In this document: positions 41,216-50,241 of the stretch, piece after piece
Numbering within the stretch: position 1 is the stretch's first letter
Layout: every line of letters begins with the position of its first letter
Assembly (NCBI GenBank): GCA_022827905.1
Contig: JAJEIQ010000027.1
Coordinates: 62,001-126,000 of the forward strand
Reading direction: 5' to 3'
DNA length: 64,000 nucleotides
Source of the DNA: Pseudomonadales bacterium
GTDB taxonomy: Bacteria; Pseudomonadota; Gammaproteobacteria; Pseudomonadales; Azotimanducaceae
Program-made: the position numbers and the translations under genes
Notes under the pieces: model-generated
The model's database searches: none
The model's input: only the letters and a program-made list of their open reading frames with translations
What the model was told of the DNA's origin: nothing

Positions 41216-42379
41216 ATGCAAGAGCAGGAACTGGTCGAGCGCATACGCGAGCTGGTGCCCATGGTGGAAGCGCACGCGGCCCAGGCGGAGCGGGAGCGCA
41301 AGCCGGTGGATGCAGTGATGCAGGCCATCGAGGACACCGGCGCCTATCGATTCTTCGTTCCGAAGCGCTACGGCGGCTTCGAGTTCAGCCTCAAGTCCTT
41401 CATGGAAATCGGCATGCTGCTCGGCGAAGGATGCCTCTCCACCGGCTGGGTGGTGACCTTCTGCATGGAGCACAACTGGCTGCTTGGCCTGTTCAACGAG
41501 CAGGCCCAGGACGAGGTTTTTGGCAATCAGCCCTACATCATCGCCCCCGGGGCGCTGGCGCCCAAGGGCACCGCCACGCCCGTGGACGGCGGCTATCGGA
41601 TCAGCGGCCGCTGGGAGTGGGGCACCGGCGTCATGCACGCGGATTGGGTCATGGTTGGCGCGCTCACGGCCAACGGCGATCCGGAAAATCCGGAACTGTG
41701 CATGTACCTCATTCCGCGCGACCAGGTGAACGTGATTGACACCTGGCATGTGGCCGGGATGGTGGGCACCGGCAGCAATGACATCGAGGTGACCGACGTG
41801 GTGGTGCCGGGGCATCTAAGGCAAAACATCGCCGACATGCGCGATGGGGGCAGCCCAGGGGCGACTCTCCACGGCTCGGCCACCTACCGCATGCCCATGA
41901 TGCCGGTTCTAGGGCTCACTGCGGCGGCGCCGGCGGTGGGTGCCGCGCGCCGGACGGTGGCCCTGTTCCGCGAGCGGCTCGCAAGCCGCGACGTCTATGG
42001 AACCCAGGAGAAGCAGAGCCAGCGCGCCATGGCCCAAGCGCGTTTGGCCAACGCTCAGATTGCGGTTGAAAACGCTGAAACGCTGCTACTGCACATCGCC
42101 CGCCAAGTGATGGATTGGGGCGAGAGCGGCCAGCGCTGTGAAACCGAGGAGCGCGCTCACCTGCGGCTGCAGATCGCCACGGTGGTGCGGCAAGCGCGGG
42201 ACGTGGTGCGGGATGTGGTCGAAGCCAGCGGCTCCCACGCGCATTTTCTCGAAAGCCCTTTGCAGCGCAGCCTGCGCGACCTGCACACGCTGTCCTGCCA
42301 CACGGTGTTCGACATGGATGTCGGTGCGGAGCTATACGGCCGACTGCTGTTGGGACTTTCGCCTAACGCCCCTGTGTAG
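41216..42379 (+). CDS. Acyl-CoA-dehydrogenase-fold flavin monooxygenase (HsaA-like)
   Basis: A 387-residue flavoenzyme with the acyl-CoA dehydrogenase fold used by the group D monooxygenases (HsaA, HpaB relatives). Marks include GAYRFFVPKRYGGFEFSLKSFME, GRWEWGTGVMHADWVMVGAL, and WHVAGMVGTGSNDIEVTDVVVP. Its C-terminal part has SGSHAHFLESPLQRSLRDLHTLSCH, the region where these enzymes bind the aromatic substrate. It probably needs a flavin reductase, not seen nearby. The substrate may be a phenolic, steroid or terpenoid. Confidence 0.85.
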   Translation: MQEQELVERIRELVPMVEAHAAQAERERKPVDAVMQAIEDTGAYRFFVPKRYGGFEFSLKSFMEIGMLLGEGCLSTGWVVTFCMEHNWLLGLFNEQAQDEVFGNQPYIIAPGALAPKGTATPVDGGYRISGRWEWGTGVMHADWVMVGALTANGDPENPELCMYLIPRDQVNVIDTWHVAGMVGTGSNDIEVTDVVVPGHLRQNIADMRDGGSPGATLHGSATYRMPMMPVLGLTAAAPAVGAARRTVALFRERLASRDVYGTQEKQSQRAMAQARLANAQIAVENAETLLLHIARQVMDWGESGQRCETEERAHLRLQIATVVRQARDVVRDVVEASGSHAHFLESPLQRSLRDLHTLSCHTVFDMDVGAELYGRLLLGLSPNAPV

Positions 42380-42397
42380 GCACGGCAGGAAAGACCT

Positions 42398-43063
42398 TCA
42401 ATCCGATTGCTGCGGTTTGTCCCAAGCCGCTCCCGCCCAGTCGGCGGGTTCCCCGGCGGCGGGCACGGGCACTTCGCGGATGCGTTCGTCCACGTCGTCG
42501 TACTCCAGGCGCAGCGCTTTGCACATCACCGCATGCAGGTTGTAGCCGAGCACATGGTAGGTGAGCTCCAGGATGTCGGCGTCGGAAAGGTGTTGGTGCA
42601 GGGCCGCGAACAGGTCGTCCGAGGCGCGCCCGCCTTGCAGGATGAGCGCATCGGCCCAAGCCAGGATGGCGCGTTCCTTGGCATCGAAGCAGTCGGCGAC
42701 CTGCCAATTGGGGATGGCCGCAATTTGGTCGTCGGGGATGCCGAAGCGGCGCGCCGCCTTGCAGTGTTGGGAAAACACGAATTGGCTGCCTTGGGCAAAG
42801 CCGGCCCGCATAATGCCCAATTCGCGCACCTTGGGGTCGAGCTGGCTGATGCTCTTGTCCGTAAACATGCCGAACATGCCAAAGTGGCTGGTGGCGTGGT
42901 CGAAGACGTAGGGCACCAGCGCGAATACCGTCCACCAGTTGCCCGGCGTTCCGGTCGTAGTGCCCGGTTCCGCCACCGGGTCGCGGTCGCCGAATAACGC
43001 CTCGTAGTATTTGCGAACGTTCTCCGGCGCGTCCGCCAGCGGAACTTCCCTGAGTCTTGGCAT
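42398..43063 (-). CDS. Carboxymuconolactone decarboxylase/AhpD-like protein
   Basis: A 221-residue helical protein of the CMD/AhpD superfamily. The core PKVRELGIMRAGFAQGSQFVFSQHCKAARRFGIPDDQI fits the family, with one cysteine in the usual place (HCKAARRFG) but no CxxC. The start is ATG 43063, after AAGGAG. It is convergent with the monooxygenase by 18 bases, and may be an oxidative-stress or lactone-processing partner. Function is not certain. Confidence 0.82.
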   Translation of the reverse strand: MPRLREVPLADAPENVRKYYEALFGDRDPVAEPGTTTGTPGNWWTVFALVPYVFDHATSHFGMFGMFTDKSISQLDPKVRELGIMRAGFAQGSQFVFSQHCKAARRFGIPDDQIAAIPNWQVADCFDAKERAILAWADALILQGGRASDDLFAALHQHLSDADILELTYHVLGYNLHAVMCKALRLEYDDVDERIREVPVPAAGEPADWAGAAWDKPQQSD

Positions 43064-43139
43064 CGATCGTCTCCTTCGCGGAACTTGAGTGGAGCGGGCA
43101 ATATCATTGAGGCGAAAGCTCGGTGTCAATAGAGACTGA

Positions 43140-44090
43140 CTATGGAGGCTCGGCTGGGTATTGGCTTTCGAGCCAAGGCAATGCCCTGCCGCCCACCGGG
43201 GTGCCGACCAGGGATGCGAGCAGTTGCAGCGCGTCGAGCAGGGACCGCAAGTCGATTCCCGTTTGAAACCCGCTCTGGTGCAGCATGCTGACCAAATCCT
43301 CCGTGGCCAGGTTGCCGGCCGCGCCGGGGGCGAACGGGCAGCCGCCGAGTCCGCCGAGGGAGGCGTCGAACTTGCGAATGCCTGAGGCCAAGGCCTCCCA
43401 GACGTTGGCGAGCGCCAGCGCGCGGGTGTCGTGCAGGTGCGCGGCAAGACGTTCCGCGCCGAACGCCGCGACCATCCGGCCAAACAAGGCCCTTGCCCGT
43501 GCCGGGTTGCCGGCCCCGATGGTGTCGGCAACGATGATTTCCGTGACGCCCGCCTTGAACATCTCAGCGGCCAATCGCTCGACCTCGGAATCCGGCACCG
43601 TCCCCTCGAACGGGCACTCAAAGGCAACCGAGATGTAGCAGCGGGCTTCCAGGCCGTCCGCATTGGCTTGCTGCAACACTTCGCGGCAGACCGCGGTGGC
43701 GGTGTCGAGCCCCATGTTGATGTTGTTGCGGTTCATCTGCTCCGTTGCGGACAGCACCAGGGCAATTGACCGCACACCTGCCGCCCTCGCCAGTTCGTAG
43801 CCTTTGCGATTGGGAACCAAGGCGCTGAACGCGGCGCGGCCCAAGTCGAGCTGCGCCACAACCTGTGCCGCGCCCGCCATCTTGGGCACTGCGCGTGGGC
43901 TGACGAAACTAGCCACTTCAACCGCCGGCACGCCCGCGTCCACCAGCTTGTTGATCAGCCCAACCCGATCTTCGGGCGACACCGCGGCCGGATGGTTTTG
44001 CAGCCCATCGCGGGGCGCCACGTCGTTGACGATTACTTGATTCATGCGAGGGGTGCCCCCTCGCGCTCCCCGGCTAAGGGCTTCTTCCAT
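43140..44090 (-). CDS. Hydroxymethylglutaryl-CoA lyase family protein
   Basis: A 316-residue TIM-barrel lyase. It has NDVAPRDGLQN, with the Asp and Arg of the active site, the metal-binding HLHDTRALALAN, and the cysteine loop GGLGGCPFAPGAAGNLATEDL, all complete. The enzyme splits HMG-CoA (or a related 3-hydroxyacyl-CoA) into acetyl-CoA and acetoacetate. I chose ATG 44090, after GAGGAAA; the later ATG 44045, just before the conserved start, is possible. A CaiB-type CoA-transferase gene lies 23 bases upstream on the same strand, so activation of an acid and cleavage of its CoA ester are likely coupled. Confidence 0.9.
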   Translation of the reverse strand: MEEALSRGARGGTPRMNQVIVNDVAPRDGLQNHPAAVSPEDRVGLINKLVDAGVPAVEVASFVSPRAVPKMAGAAQVVAQLDLGRAAFSALVPNRKGYELARAAGVRSIALVLSATEQMNRNNINMGLDTATAVCREVLQQANADGLEARCYISVAFECPFEGTVPDSEVERLAAEMFKAGVTEIIVADTIGAGNPARARALFGRMVAAFGAERLAAHLHDTRALALANVWEALASGIRKFDASLGGLGGCPFAPGAAGNLATEDLVSMLHQSGFQTGIDLRSLLDALQLLASLVGTPVGGRALPWLESQYPAEPP

Positions 44091-44113
44091 GCCAATTTCC
44101 TCACTGGGACGGG

Positions 44114-45346
44114 CTAGGGAATTGCGGACTGCTGTAGCACACCAGCGGCGATGCCTTGTTCGATTCGCTCCCTGGACATCCCCGCCCATTCCTCGAACAC
44201 GGCGACTGTGTGCGCCCCAACCATAGGGGGTGGTGCAAAGGTCTCGGCGGTGTTGACCGAGAACTTCAGCGGGTTGCCCGGCACCCTGGCGCTGCCGCCA
44301 TGAGGATGGTCGAGTTCGACAACCATGTTGCGATGCAAGATTTGGGGATCGCTGAGCGCTTGGGCAAAGTTGTTGATCCGGGCGCTGGGCACGCGGGCGA
44401 CCTCCAGCTTCTCCAGCCACTCGGCGGCGGGGCGGGTTTTCAGTTTTTCGGCGACGAGGCCTTCGATATGGGCCTGAACCTTGAGCCGCTCGGCTGCCGT
44501 CGCGTAGGCCGGGTCGCGCAGCTCATCGATGTCCACAACATCAAGAAATGGAGGCCAAAAGGTATCGCCGATGACGGCGATGGTGATGCTGTCGTCGGCG
44601 GTCGCAAACGTGTTGTAGGGCGTGTGCACGAAGTGGCCATTGCCGATGGGCTCGGGAATGTCACCGGACATCAAGTGCATGGTGGCCATGTAGTTGAGCA
44701 GGCTGATTTGCACATCGAGCATGGAAATGTCCACGTGTTGGCCAACGCCGGTGCGCTGTCGCGCCAGCAACGCCGCCTGAATGCCCATGACCGCGAACAT
44801 GCCGCCGCCTAGGTCGCCGATGGGGATGCCGGCGCGCACGCTCCGGCCCGGCCCCTCGCCGGTGATCGACATGCCACCGCCTAGGCCCTGGATGATTTGA
44901 TCGAATGCGGGCCGCTTGTAGCTTGGGCCGTCTTCGCCGAATCCGGTGACCGTGCAAGTGACGATCTTCGGGTTTTTTGCGGCGAGGCGGTCGTGGTCGA
45001 TGTTCAGGCGCCGGGTAACGCCGGCGGAAAAGTTGTCGAGCACCACATCCGCATGGCGCACCAATTCATAAAAGAAATCGAGCCCCGCTGGTGCCTTCAA
45101 GTCGATGGCCACGGAACGCTTGTTGCGGTTCAAAGTGAAAAAGTAGGCGCCCATGCCGCCAATGGAATTGCGCGCGTCGTTCTCAAGCAGCCGCCGCGTC
45201 CCTTCGCCCTGGCCCGGCGGCTCGACCTTCACCGTGTCGCAGCCGAGATCGGCCAGGATCATCCCCGCATAGGGCCCGGCCACCATATGCGTGAGGTCGA
45301 TGAGACGGATGCCAGCCAGCGGCTTGGACGCGGGAAGCTGTGTCAT
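44114..45346 (-). CDS. Family III CoA-transferase (CaiB/BaiF)
   Basis: A 410-residue class III CoA-transferase. Marks are GIRLIDLTHMVAGPYAGMILADLGCDTVKVEPPGQGE at the N-terminus, the aspartate in IPIGDLGGGMFAVMGIQAAL as the catalytic residue, and the C-terminal FEEWAGMSRERIEQG. It moves CoA between carboxylic acids. The start is ATG 45346. It is upstream of the HMG-CoA lyase on the same strand. Confidence 0.9.
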   Translation of the reverse strand: MTQLPASKPLAGIRLIDLTHMVAGPYAGMILADLGCDTVKVEPPGQGEGTRRLLENDARNSIGGMGAYFFTLNRNKRSVAIDLKAPAGLDFFYELVRHADVVLDNFSAGVTRRLNIDHDRLAAKNPKIVTCTVTGFGEDGPSYKRPAFDQIIQGLGGGMSITGEGPGRSVRAGIPIGDLGGGMFAVMGIQAALLARQRTGVGQHVDISMLDVQISLLNYMATMHLMSGDIPEPIGNGHFVHTPYNTFATADDSITIAVIGDTFWPPFLDVVDIDELRDPAYATAAERLKVQAHIEGLVAEKLKTRPAAEWLEKLEVARVPSARINNFAQALSDPQILHRNMVVELDHPHGGSARVPGNPLKFSVNTAETFAPPPMVGAHTVAVFEEWAGMSRERIEQGIAAGVLQQSAIP

Positions 45347-45374
45347 TGGGCGATTGAGTGCGATTGCCGTTGGA

Positions 45375-46673
45375 TTATACGGCGCGGTCTCCCCTGTGTC
45401 TGAACGGGGATGTTGTTCCCTCCCGCCGTGCAACCCGCCGCAGACCGAAGCTGCCCGCCACCAGCAGGCAGGCGACGGCGGTCAGGGCGGTCAAGGACGA
45501 GTGGAAGCCGCCGCTTAAGTCGTAGAGCACGCCCATGCCCAAGGGGCCGAGGACACCGCCGACTTCGGCCGCCGAGAAGAACAGGCCCGTGGCCGCGCCG
45601 GCGCGTCGATCGCCAACTTCCGGCAATTCCACCAGAGTCAGCACCAGTACGGTCATCAGGCTGGATTTGGCCACGCCTTGCAGGATCAGGCCGGCGGTCA
45701 ACGGAGCGGACTCGGTGAAGCGCAGCAAGATGCTGGCCGCGAGCGCCAAAATGCAGAGCGCGGCGAGGATCGCGAAACGACGCTCGCCCACTGCCCAGCG
45801 GGGAATCAGCAGCGAGCCGACAATGCCGACGATGGTCGGCACCGTGGCCCAATAGCCGGCGGTCGAGGCCTCCATGCCGCCCACGCGCAGCATTTCCACC
45901 AACCAGCCATTGAGGCCGTGATTGAACAGGAAGATGCCCACGCCCATGAACAGCACCAAGCGCACTGCGGGAGTGCGCCAGAGTTCGGCCATGGGGGCCA
46001 ATTGTGACGAGCCGCTCCTTGGCGCAACGATCGGGGCGGGTCGGGACGAAGTTTCGTCCGGCTCGATGGGAAAGCGCCGGCCCAGCACCCACCAAATCGC
46101 TGCGGCTACCAGCGCCGCCCCGGTCCAAAGCAGCATGACTTGGCGCCATCCACCTAGCGCGGGTAGCAGCCAACTGTTGGTCAGCCCCAGGCAGACCACG
46201 CCGCCGACTGCGGGTCCGGTCATGTAGATGCCCATGGCCATGCCCCGCTGACTGCCAGTGAAGAGCGCCGCAACCAGTTTGGGGGCGCCGGACGAGATGA
46301 TTGGCCCACCCAAACCAAAGAGCATGACCGCCAACAGAAAGGTCCAGTAGTCGACCGCCACGGCCCGCCCGAGCCCGGAGGCGGCGATGAGCAGGATGCC
46401 GATCAGCAAGGCTCGGCGCCCACCGATGCGGTCAAGCAACAGGCCGCACGGCACTGCCGAGAAGATGTACACCAATTGCCAGGCGCCCATGATGCTGCCC
46501 ATGGCCGCGTGCGTCAGGCCCAGTCCCGCTTCGATTGGCGCCACCATGGGTGCGATGCTTGCGGCAACGAAGCCGAAGCTGGTGTAAGTCAGCCAGAGCC
46601 CGGCAAGCAGCCACCAGCGGGCGGCGGCCAAGTTCGCGTCTTGAATTGAGGTTTGACCCCGGATAAGTTCCAC
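45375..46673 (-). CDS. MFS transporter
   Basis: A 432-residue major facilitator with about 12 helices. The loop after helix 2 is GLLLDRIGGRRALLIG, close to the MFS A-motif. It probably starts at GTG 46673, 26 bases from the divergent PhyH start; a longer frame from 46700 would overlap that gene. It lies 28 bases upstream of the CoA-transferase gene, so it may import an acid that the transferase activates. Confidence 0.84.
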   Translation of the reverse strand: MELIRGQTSIQDANLAAARWWLLAGLWLTYTSFGFVAASIAPMVAPIEAGLGLTHAAMGSIMGAWQLVYIFSAVPCGLLLDRIGGRRALLIGILLIAASGLGRAVAVDYWTFLLAVMLFGLGGPIISSGAPKLVAALFTGSQRGMAMGIYMTGPAVGGVVCLGLTNSWLLPALGGWRQVMLLWTGAALVAAAIWWVLGRRFPIEPDETSSRPAPIVAPRSGSSQLAPMAELWRTPAVRLVLFMGVGIFLFNHGLNGWLVEMLRVGGMEASTAGYWATVPTIVGIVGSLLIPRWAVGERRFAILAALCILALAASILLRFTESAPLTAGLILQGVAKSSLMTVLVLTLVELPEVGDRRAGAATGLFFSAAEVGGVLGPLGMGVLYDLSGGFHSSLTALTAVACLLVAGSFGLRRVARREGTTSPFRHRGDRAV

Positions 46674-46698
46674 CTTCCACCCTGATTTAGGAAAGCCC

Positions 46699-47595
46699 AT
46701 GACGCTGCAGACGCTCGACGCCGCCGCCACCGCTCAGGACGTGTTGGATGTGATGGAGCAAGACGGTGCGGCCATTGTGCGCGATGTCATCGACCAGGAC
46801 GCCCTTCGGCAGCTGACCGCCGAAGTCACGCCCTACATCCAGACCACCCCCATGGGCCGCGACGACTTCACCGGGCGGCGAACGCAGCGAACCGGCGCGT
46901 TGGCGGCCCGTTCGCCGAGCTGTCGGGCACTCATTATGCATCCGCTCGTTCTAAACACCGCCCGCCGCTTTCTGGCGCCGTTCACCGACCGCATCATCCT
47001 GCACCTGACCCAGACTATCCACATTCATCCCGGCAGCCAGGCGCAGCCCCTGCACCGAGACCGCCTAGCTTGGGGAAGGCACATCCCAAGGCAGATCGAG
47101 CCGCAGTTCAACACCCTGTGGGCGCTCACCGATTTCACTGCCGAAAACGGGGCCACCCGATGCGTGCCGGGCAGCCACAAGTGGGATTGGGACCGGCGCG
47201 CCGAACCCGATGAGATGGCGCAGGCGGAAATGGCGGCTGGCTCGGTCTTCCTCTACACCGGCAGCGTACTGCACAGCGGCGGTGAAAACCGCGCCGCACA
47301 ATCGCGGCTCGGCCTGAACCTCACCTACACCTTGGGCTGGCTGCGGCAGGAGGAGAATCAATACCTGTCCTGCCCCCCGCACATCGCCAAGGGCTTCGAA
47401 CCGGAACTTCAGGAACTGCTCGGCTACACCCAAGGCAACTACGCCTTGGGCTACTTCACCGATCCGGAGCGACACACCCCCGGCCAAGACATCCAGCCGC
47501 CGGAAGCAGCGCTAGGGCGCAAGCCGCGCCGCGACGGCTCCTTTAGCTTCACCGAAATGGAAGCGCTCGACTTTTCTGCTACGGAGCAGCTGTAG
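46699..47595 (+). CDS. Phytanoyl-CoA dioxygenase family (PhyH) protein
   Basis: A 298-residue Fe(II)/2-oxoglutarate dioxygenase of the PhyH family. The iron ligands are LHRDRLAW (HxD) and the His of SVLHSGGENRAAQSRLGLNLTY, with the Arg of SRLGLN for 2-oxoglutarate. The start is ATG 46699 after AGGA. It is divergent from the MFS-CoA-transferase-lyase group, so the four may form one pathway. The N-terminal AAATAQDVLDVMEQDGAAIVRDVID is usual for the family. Confidence 0.87.
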   Translation: MTLQTLDAAATAQDVLDVMEQDGAAIVRDVIDQDALRQLTAEVTPYIQTTPMGRDDFTGRRTQRTGALAARSPSCRALIMHPLVLNTARRFLAPFTDRIILHLTQTIHIHPGSQAQPLHRDRLAWGRHIPRQIEPQFNTLWALTDFTAENGATRCVPGSHKWDWDRRAEPDEMAQAEMAAGSVFLYTGSVLHSGGENRAAQSRLGLNLTYTLGWLRQEENQYLSCPPHIAKGFEPELQELLGYTQGNYALGYFTDPERHTPGQDIQPPEAALGRKPRRDGSFSFTEMEALDFSATEQL

Positions 47596-47634
47596 CGACC
47601 GCTACCGTTAACCCTTGCGGGCGGTGGAATTGGG

Positions 47635-47931
47635 CTAGGCGCGGCTTCCGGAAAAGCTCGCGTTGCCAAAAGCGCCGAGCTTGACGTCGCCGCTGATGCT
47701 GTCGCCATCCACGGTGGCGCTGAACTCCAAGGTCATGGCCATCGGCGTGGTGATGTCGGCCTTCCAAGACAGGGAATCACCGTCGGCAGCGCCGTCCTTG
47801 AGTTCGATTTCGCCTTGCGGGCCGCTCATCTTGCCGCTTAGCGCACCGCCGTCGGTGGCCAGATCCAAGGTCGCGTTCTGCGCGCCCATGGGCGTGTTCA
47901 TGGTGATGCTCCAAGTGCCGTCTGCGCTCAT
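47635..47931 (-). CDS. Small beta-rich conserved hypothetical protein
   Basis: A 98-residue protein with alternating beta strands and glycines: DGTWSITMNTPMGAQNATLDLATDGGALSGKMSGPQGEIELKDG, ending with GDVKLGAFGNASFSGSRA. The fold is like a small beta barrel or lipocalin-type sheet. It lacks cysteines and a signal peptide. The ATG at 47931 follows GGAGAAAACC. Function unknown. I have seen similar short proteins as stand-alone genes, but cannot name a family. Confidence 0.7.
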   Translation of the reverse strand: MSADGTWSITMNTPMGAQNATLDLATDGGALSGKMSGPQGEIELKDGAADGDSLSWKADITTPMAMTLEFSATVDGDSISGDVKLGAFGNASFSGSRA

Positions 47932-48046
47932 GGTTTTCTCCGTGTGGGGGGTTGTGGGGATTGAGTGGGCGCGGAGTATGTCACAGGAACCCCGGCGGGT
48001 CATCAACTGATTGAACAAAGCGCAGGGCCGGAAATGAGCACCTGCT

Positions 48047-48751
48047 TCAATCCCAGATCAAGGCCACTTGCAACTCGTGGGCCCGATGGCCGGCCCGCAG
48101 GATGACGGGCCGCGCCTCGAACGGCCCGGCGCGCAGTTTGCCCAAGTCGATGTAGCGGTAGCGCAAGCCCAGGCGCCACCGCTGGCCGACGGCCCGGCTG
48201 ACGCCGGCAAAGAGGTTCCAAGCCGCGCTGGTCTTGGTGTCCGAACGCTCAAACCGCCGCTCGGGCCGCTCCCCGGAAACCGCCCGTTCGATGTAGTCGC
48301 TGCGCATTCGGTTGCGGACTGCGCCTGCGCCCAAGCCCGCCTCCCAAAGCCAGTGTGCGCCGAATGGTCCGCTACGGCCCGCATTGAGCATCAACGTCGA
48401 GGTCTGCACATTGGTGAAGATGTTGGTGATCGCTTGGATGGTTGGCGTGGGGGCGGTAGCGTCCCAATCCGTGCGGTAGCGCCAAACGTACTCCGCCTCC
48501 AGCAACCAGGGGCCGAAGCGGCGGCCGATGCCCGCGCCCGCACCGGCGGTCAGGTCCTTGGTGCGCCGCTTCTTTAACTCGCCGTCGATGTCGAGGCCGA
48601 TTCGCTCTCCGGTGCCTAAGGTGCCCCGATGGGTGATGCCGCTCATGACGGCGCTGCCCGCGTTCAGCTTGACGGCAGCCTGCCAGTCGGCGCCCGCGGC
48701 CGGTGCGGCGAGAACGGACGCCAACACCGCCAAGGCGGCGAGCGCTCTCAA
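48047..48751 (-). CDS. Outer-membrane beta-barrel protein
   Basis: A 234-residue protein with a signal peptide (LAALAVLASVLAAPAAGADWQ). Then come alternating amphipathic strands with aromatic ends, such as GPWLLEAEYVWRYRT, AAWNLFAGVSRAVGQRWRLGLRYRYIDLG and the C-terminal ELQVALIWD, a barrel-like pattern resembling OmpW/OmpA-type small barrels. It starts at a TTG that overlaps the stop TGA of the upstream membrane glycosyltransferase (TTGA), so its translation may depend on that gene. Substrate and function unknown. Confidence 0.72.
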   Translation of the reverse strand: MRALAALAVLASVLAAPAAGADWQAAVKLNAGSAVMSGITHRGTLGTGERIGLDIDGELKKRRTKDLTAGAGAGIGRRFGPWLLEAEYVWRYRTDWDATAPTPTIQAITNIFTNVQTSTLMLNAGRSGPFGAHWLWEAGLGAGAVRNRMRSDYIERAVSGERPERRFERSDTKTSAAWNLFAGVSRAVGQRWRLGLRYRYIDLGKLRAGPFEARPVILRAGHRAHELQVALIWD

Positions 48752-50127
48752 GCGCGCGCCCGCTTGTCAACCTCCCGAGGCAACCAGAGTTTGAGGCTGT
48801 CGTGAAGATCAAGCTCGGCTCGGTGGCCGGGGCTCGGCGGAACGGAACACACCACCGCAACGTTCGGTGTCGGCACGGGCGCAACGGCGCTGCGGATGCC
48901 GTGGTGGCGAAAGAGATAGGCCATGAGCACTTCCGGCCGATTAGTGTTTGCGCAGACTGCGATGGTCCGGCCCAAATCCATCCCCGCCAGTGTTTGGGCC
49001 CCGACAATGTCCGGCTCGTTTTCAGGGACGGCCTGCCAATTGTAGGCGAAGCGCAGGCAACCCGCGAAGGCGAGGACCAAGGCCAAGGTGCGGTAGGGCA
49101 GGCGCGGCAAGCGCGGGATGGTCAGCAGGCTGAACCCGATGGCGAAAAGGGGCAGCGACGGCAGCAGGTAGTGCCGGTACTGGCGCGGACTGAGCAGCAG
49201 CGGAAGGGCGGCGCACAAGGCCACCGCCAATACGGCGCCCGCTTGTTGCCGATGCGTCTTCCAGGTGGCGTTTCGCCATCCGCCAAGAATTAGGGTCGCC
49301 AATCCGGCAATGGCTAGGTTCAAGCCCAGTTGGCCGAGCAGGTAGGCGCGGCCGTGGTCCGGCATACGCTCCCCGGCAAGCGTCGGCCCAATTTGACTCT
49401 GCCAATAGGCCTCCGCCGCCGAGAATGCCGGTGGATGCAGCAACACCGCCGCAATGCCCGCCGCAACCAGGGCGCTGGCGCCCAGGCTGGACTTAAGGCC
49501 AGCGCGGAATTGACCGGCGGCGAGCCAGCCGAAGAGCCAGGGGGCGGACAGTGGAAACAGTCCCACCGGCCCCTTGATGCCCACCGCCAGCAGCACGGCG
49601 AGCGCGGTCAGGACGGTCCAACGCCAACTGTTGGGCGCCCGCCAGGCGCACAGGCAAGCGATTGATGTCAGCAGGGTCAGCGGGTTTTCGAGAAAGTTGT
49701 TCTTCAGGGTGTAGCTGGCCGCCGGCATCAGGGCCAGCAGCGCGATGGGCAGCCAGTAGTCGCGGCGTCCGCTTAGCGCCCGGTAGAGGTGGCAGGCCAC
49801 GGTGGCCGAGAGCGCCGCCAAGGTCAGACTGTAGGCCTTTTCGGCCCAGAGCGCATTGCCCACCAACTCTTCGACGACGAAGAGCCATCCGCTGAGCAGC
49901 CAAATGCCCAAGGGGGGCTGTTCGGCGAACGCGGGCCGGTCGTCAACGTAGTAGGGCAGCGACCAAAAGCCGCCTTCACCGGCGGCCAGCAGCTTGGCGA
50001 TGTTGGCATACACCAAGCCGTCGAGCCCCAAGCCCAGCCCAGCCAGATCCGCCGCCAAGTAGCAGAAGAGCGCCGCAGCGACGGCTAGGAGGGCATCCCT
50101 TTGCGTTGATTCGTTCTCGCCGCCCAT
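48748..50127 (-). CDS. Membrane glycosyltransferase, GT39/ArnT type
   Basis: A 459-residue membrane protein with about 10-12 hydrophobic helices in the GT39/ArnT/PMT superfamily. The early periplasmic loop has LDGLVYANIAKLLA and DDRPAFAEQPPLGIWLLSGWLF, where the aspartate of the first pair is the catalytic base. The later soluble part includes AVCANTNRPEVLMAYLF. It moves a sugar from a polyprenyl-phosphate donor to lipid or protein. I chose ATG 50127 after AGGAAACTCC. The overlap with the barrel gene downstream suggests that the pair acts on the envelope. Confidence 0.82.
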   Translation of the reverse strand: MGGENESTQRDALLAVAAALFCYLAADLAGLGLGLDGLVYANIAKLLAAGEGGFWSLPYYVDDRPAFAEQPPLGIWLLSGWLFVVEELVGNALWAEKAYSLTLAALSATVACHLYRALSGRRDYWLPIALLALMPAASYTLKNNFLENPLTLLTSIACLCAWRAPNSWRWTVLTALAVLLAVGIKGPVGLFPLSAPWLFGWLAAGQFRAGLKSSLGASALVAAGIAAVLLHPPAFSAAEAYWQSQIGPTLAGERMPDHGRAYLLGQLGLNLAIAGLATLILGGWRNATWKTHRQQAGAVLAVALCAALPLLLSPRQYRHYLLPSLPLFAIGFSLLTIPRLPRLPYRTLALVLAFAGCLRFAYNWQAVPENEPDIVGAQTLAGMDLGRTIAVCANTNRPEVLMAYLFRHHGIRSAVAPVPTPNVAVVCSVPPSPGHRAELDLHDSLKLWLPREVDKRARA

Positions 50128-50241
50128 GGAGTTTCCTGCCGGGACCATTCGGTACCCCCGTCCAAGCGAATCGATGTTCCCAACAGTCCGCAGCACGGCA
50201 GGCACAATTATAATCCCGGCCATGAAGCGGGAAGACGGCGC

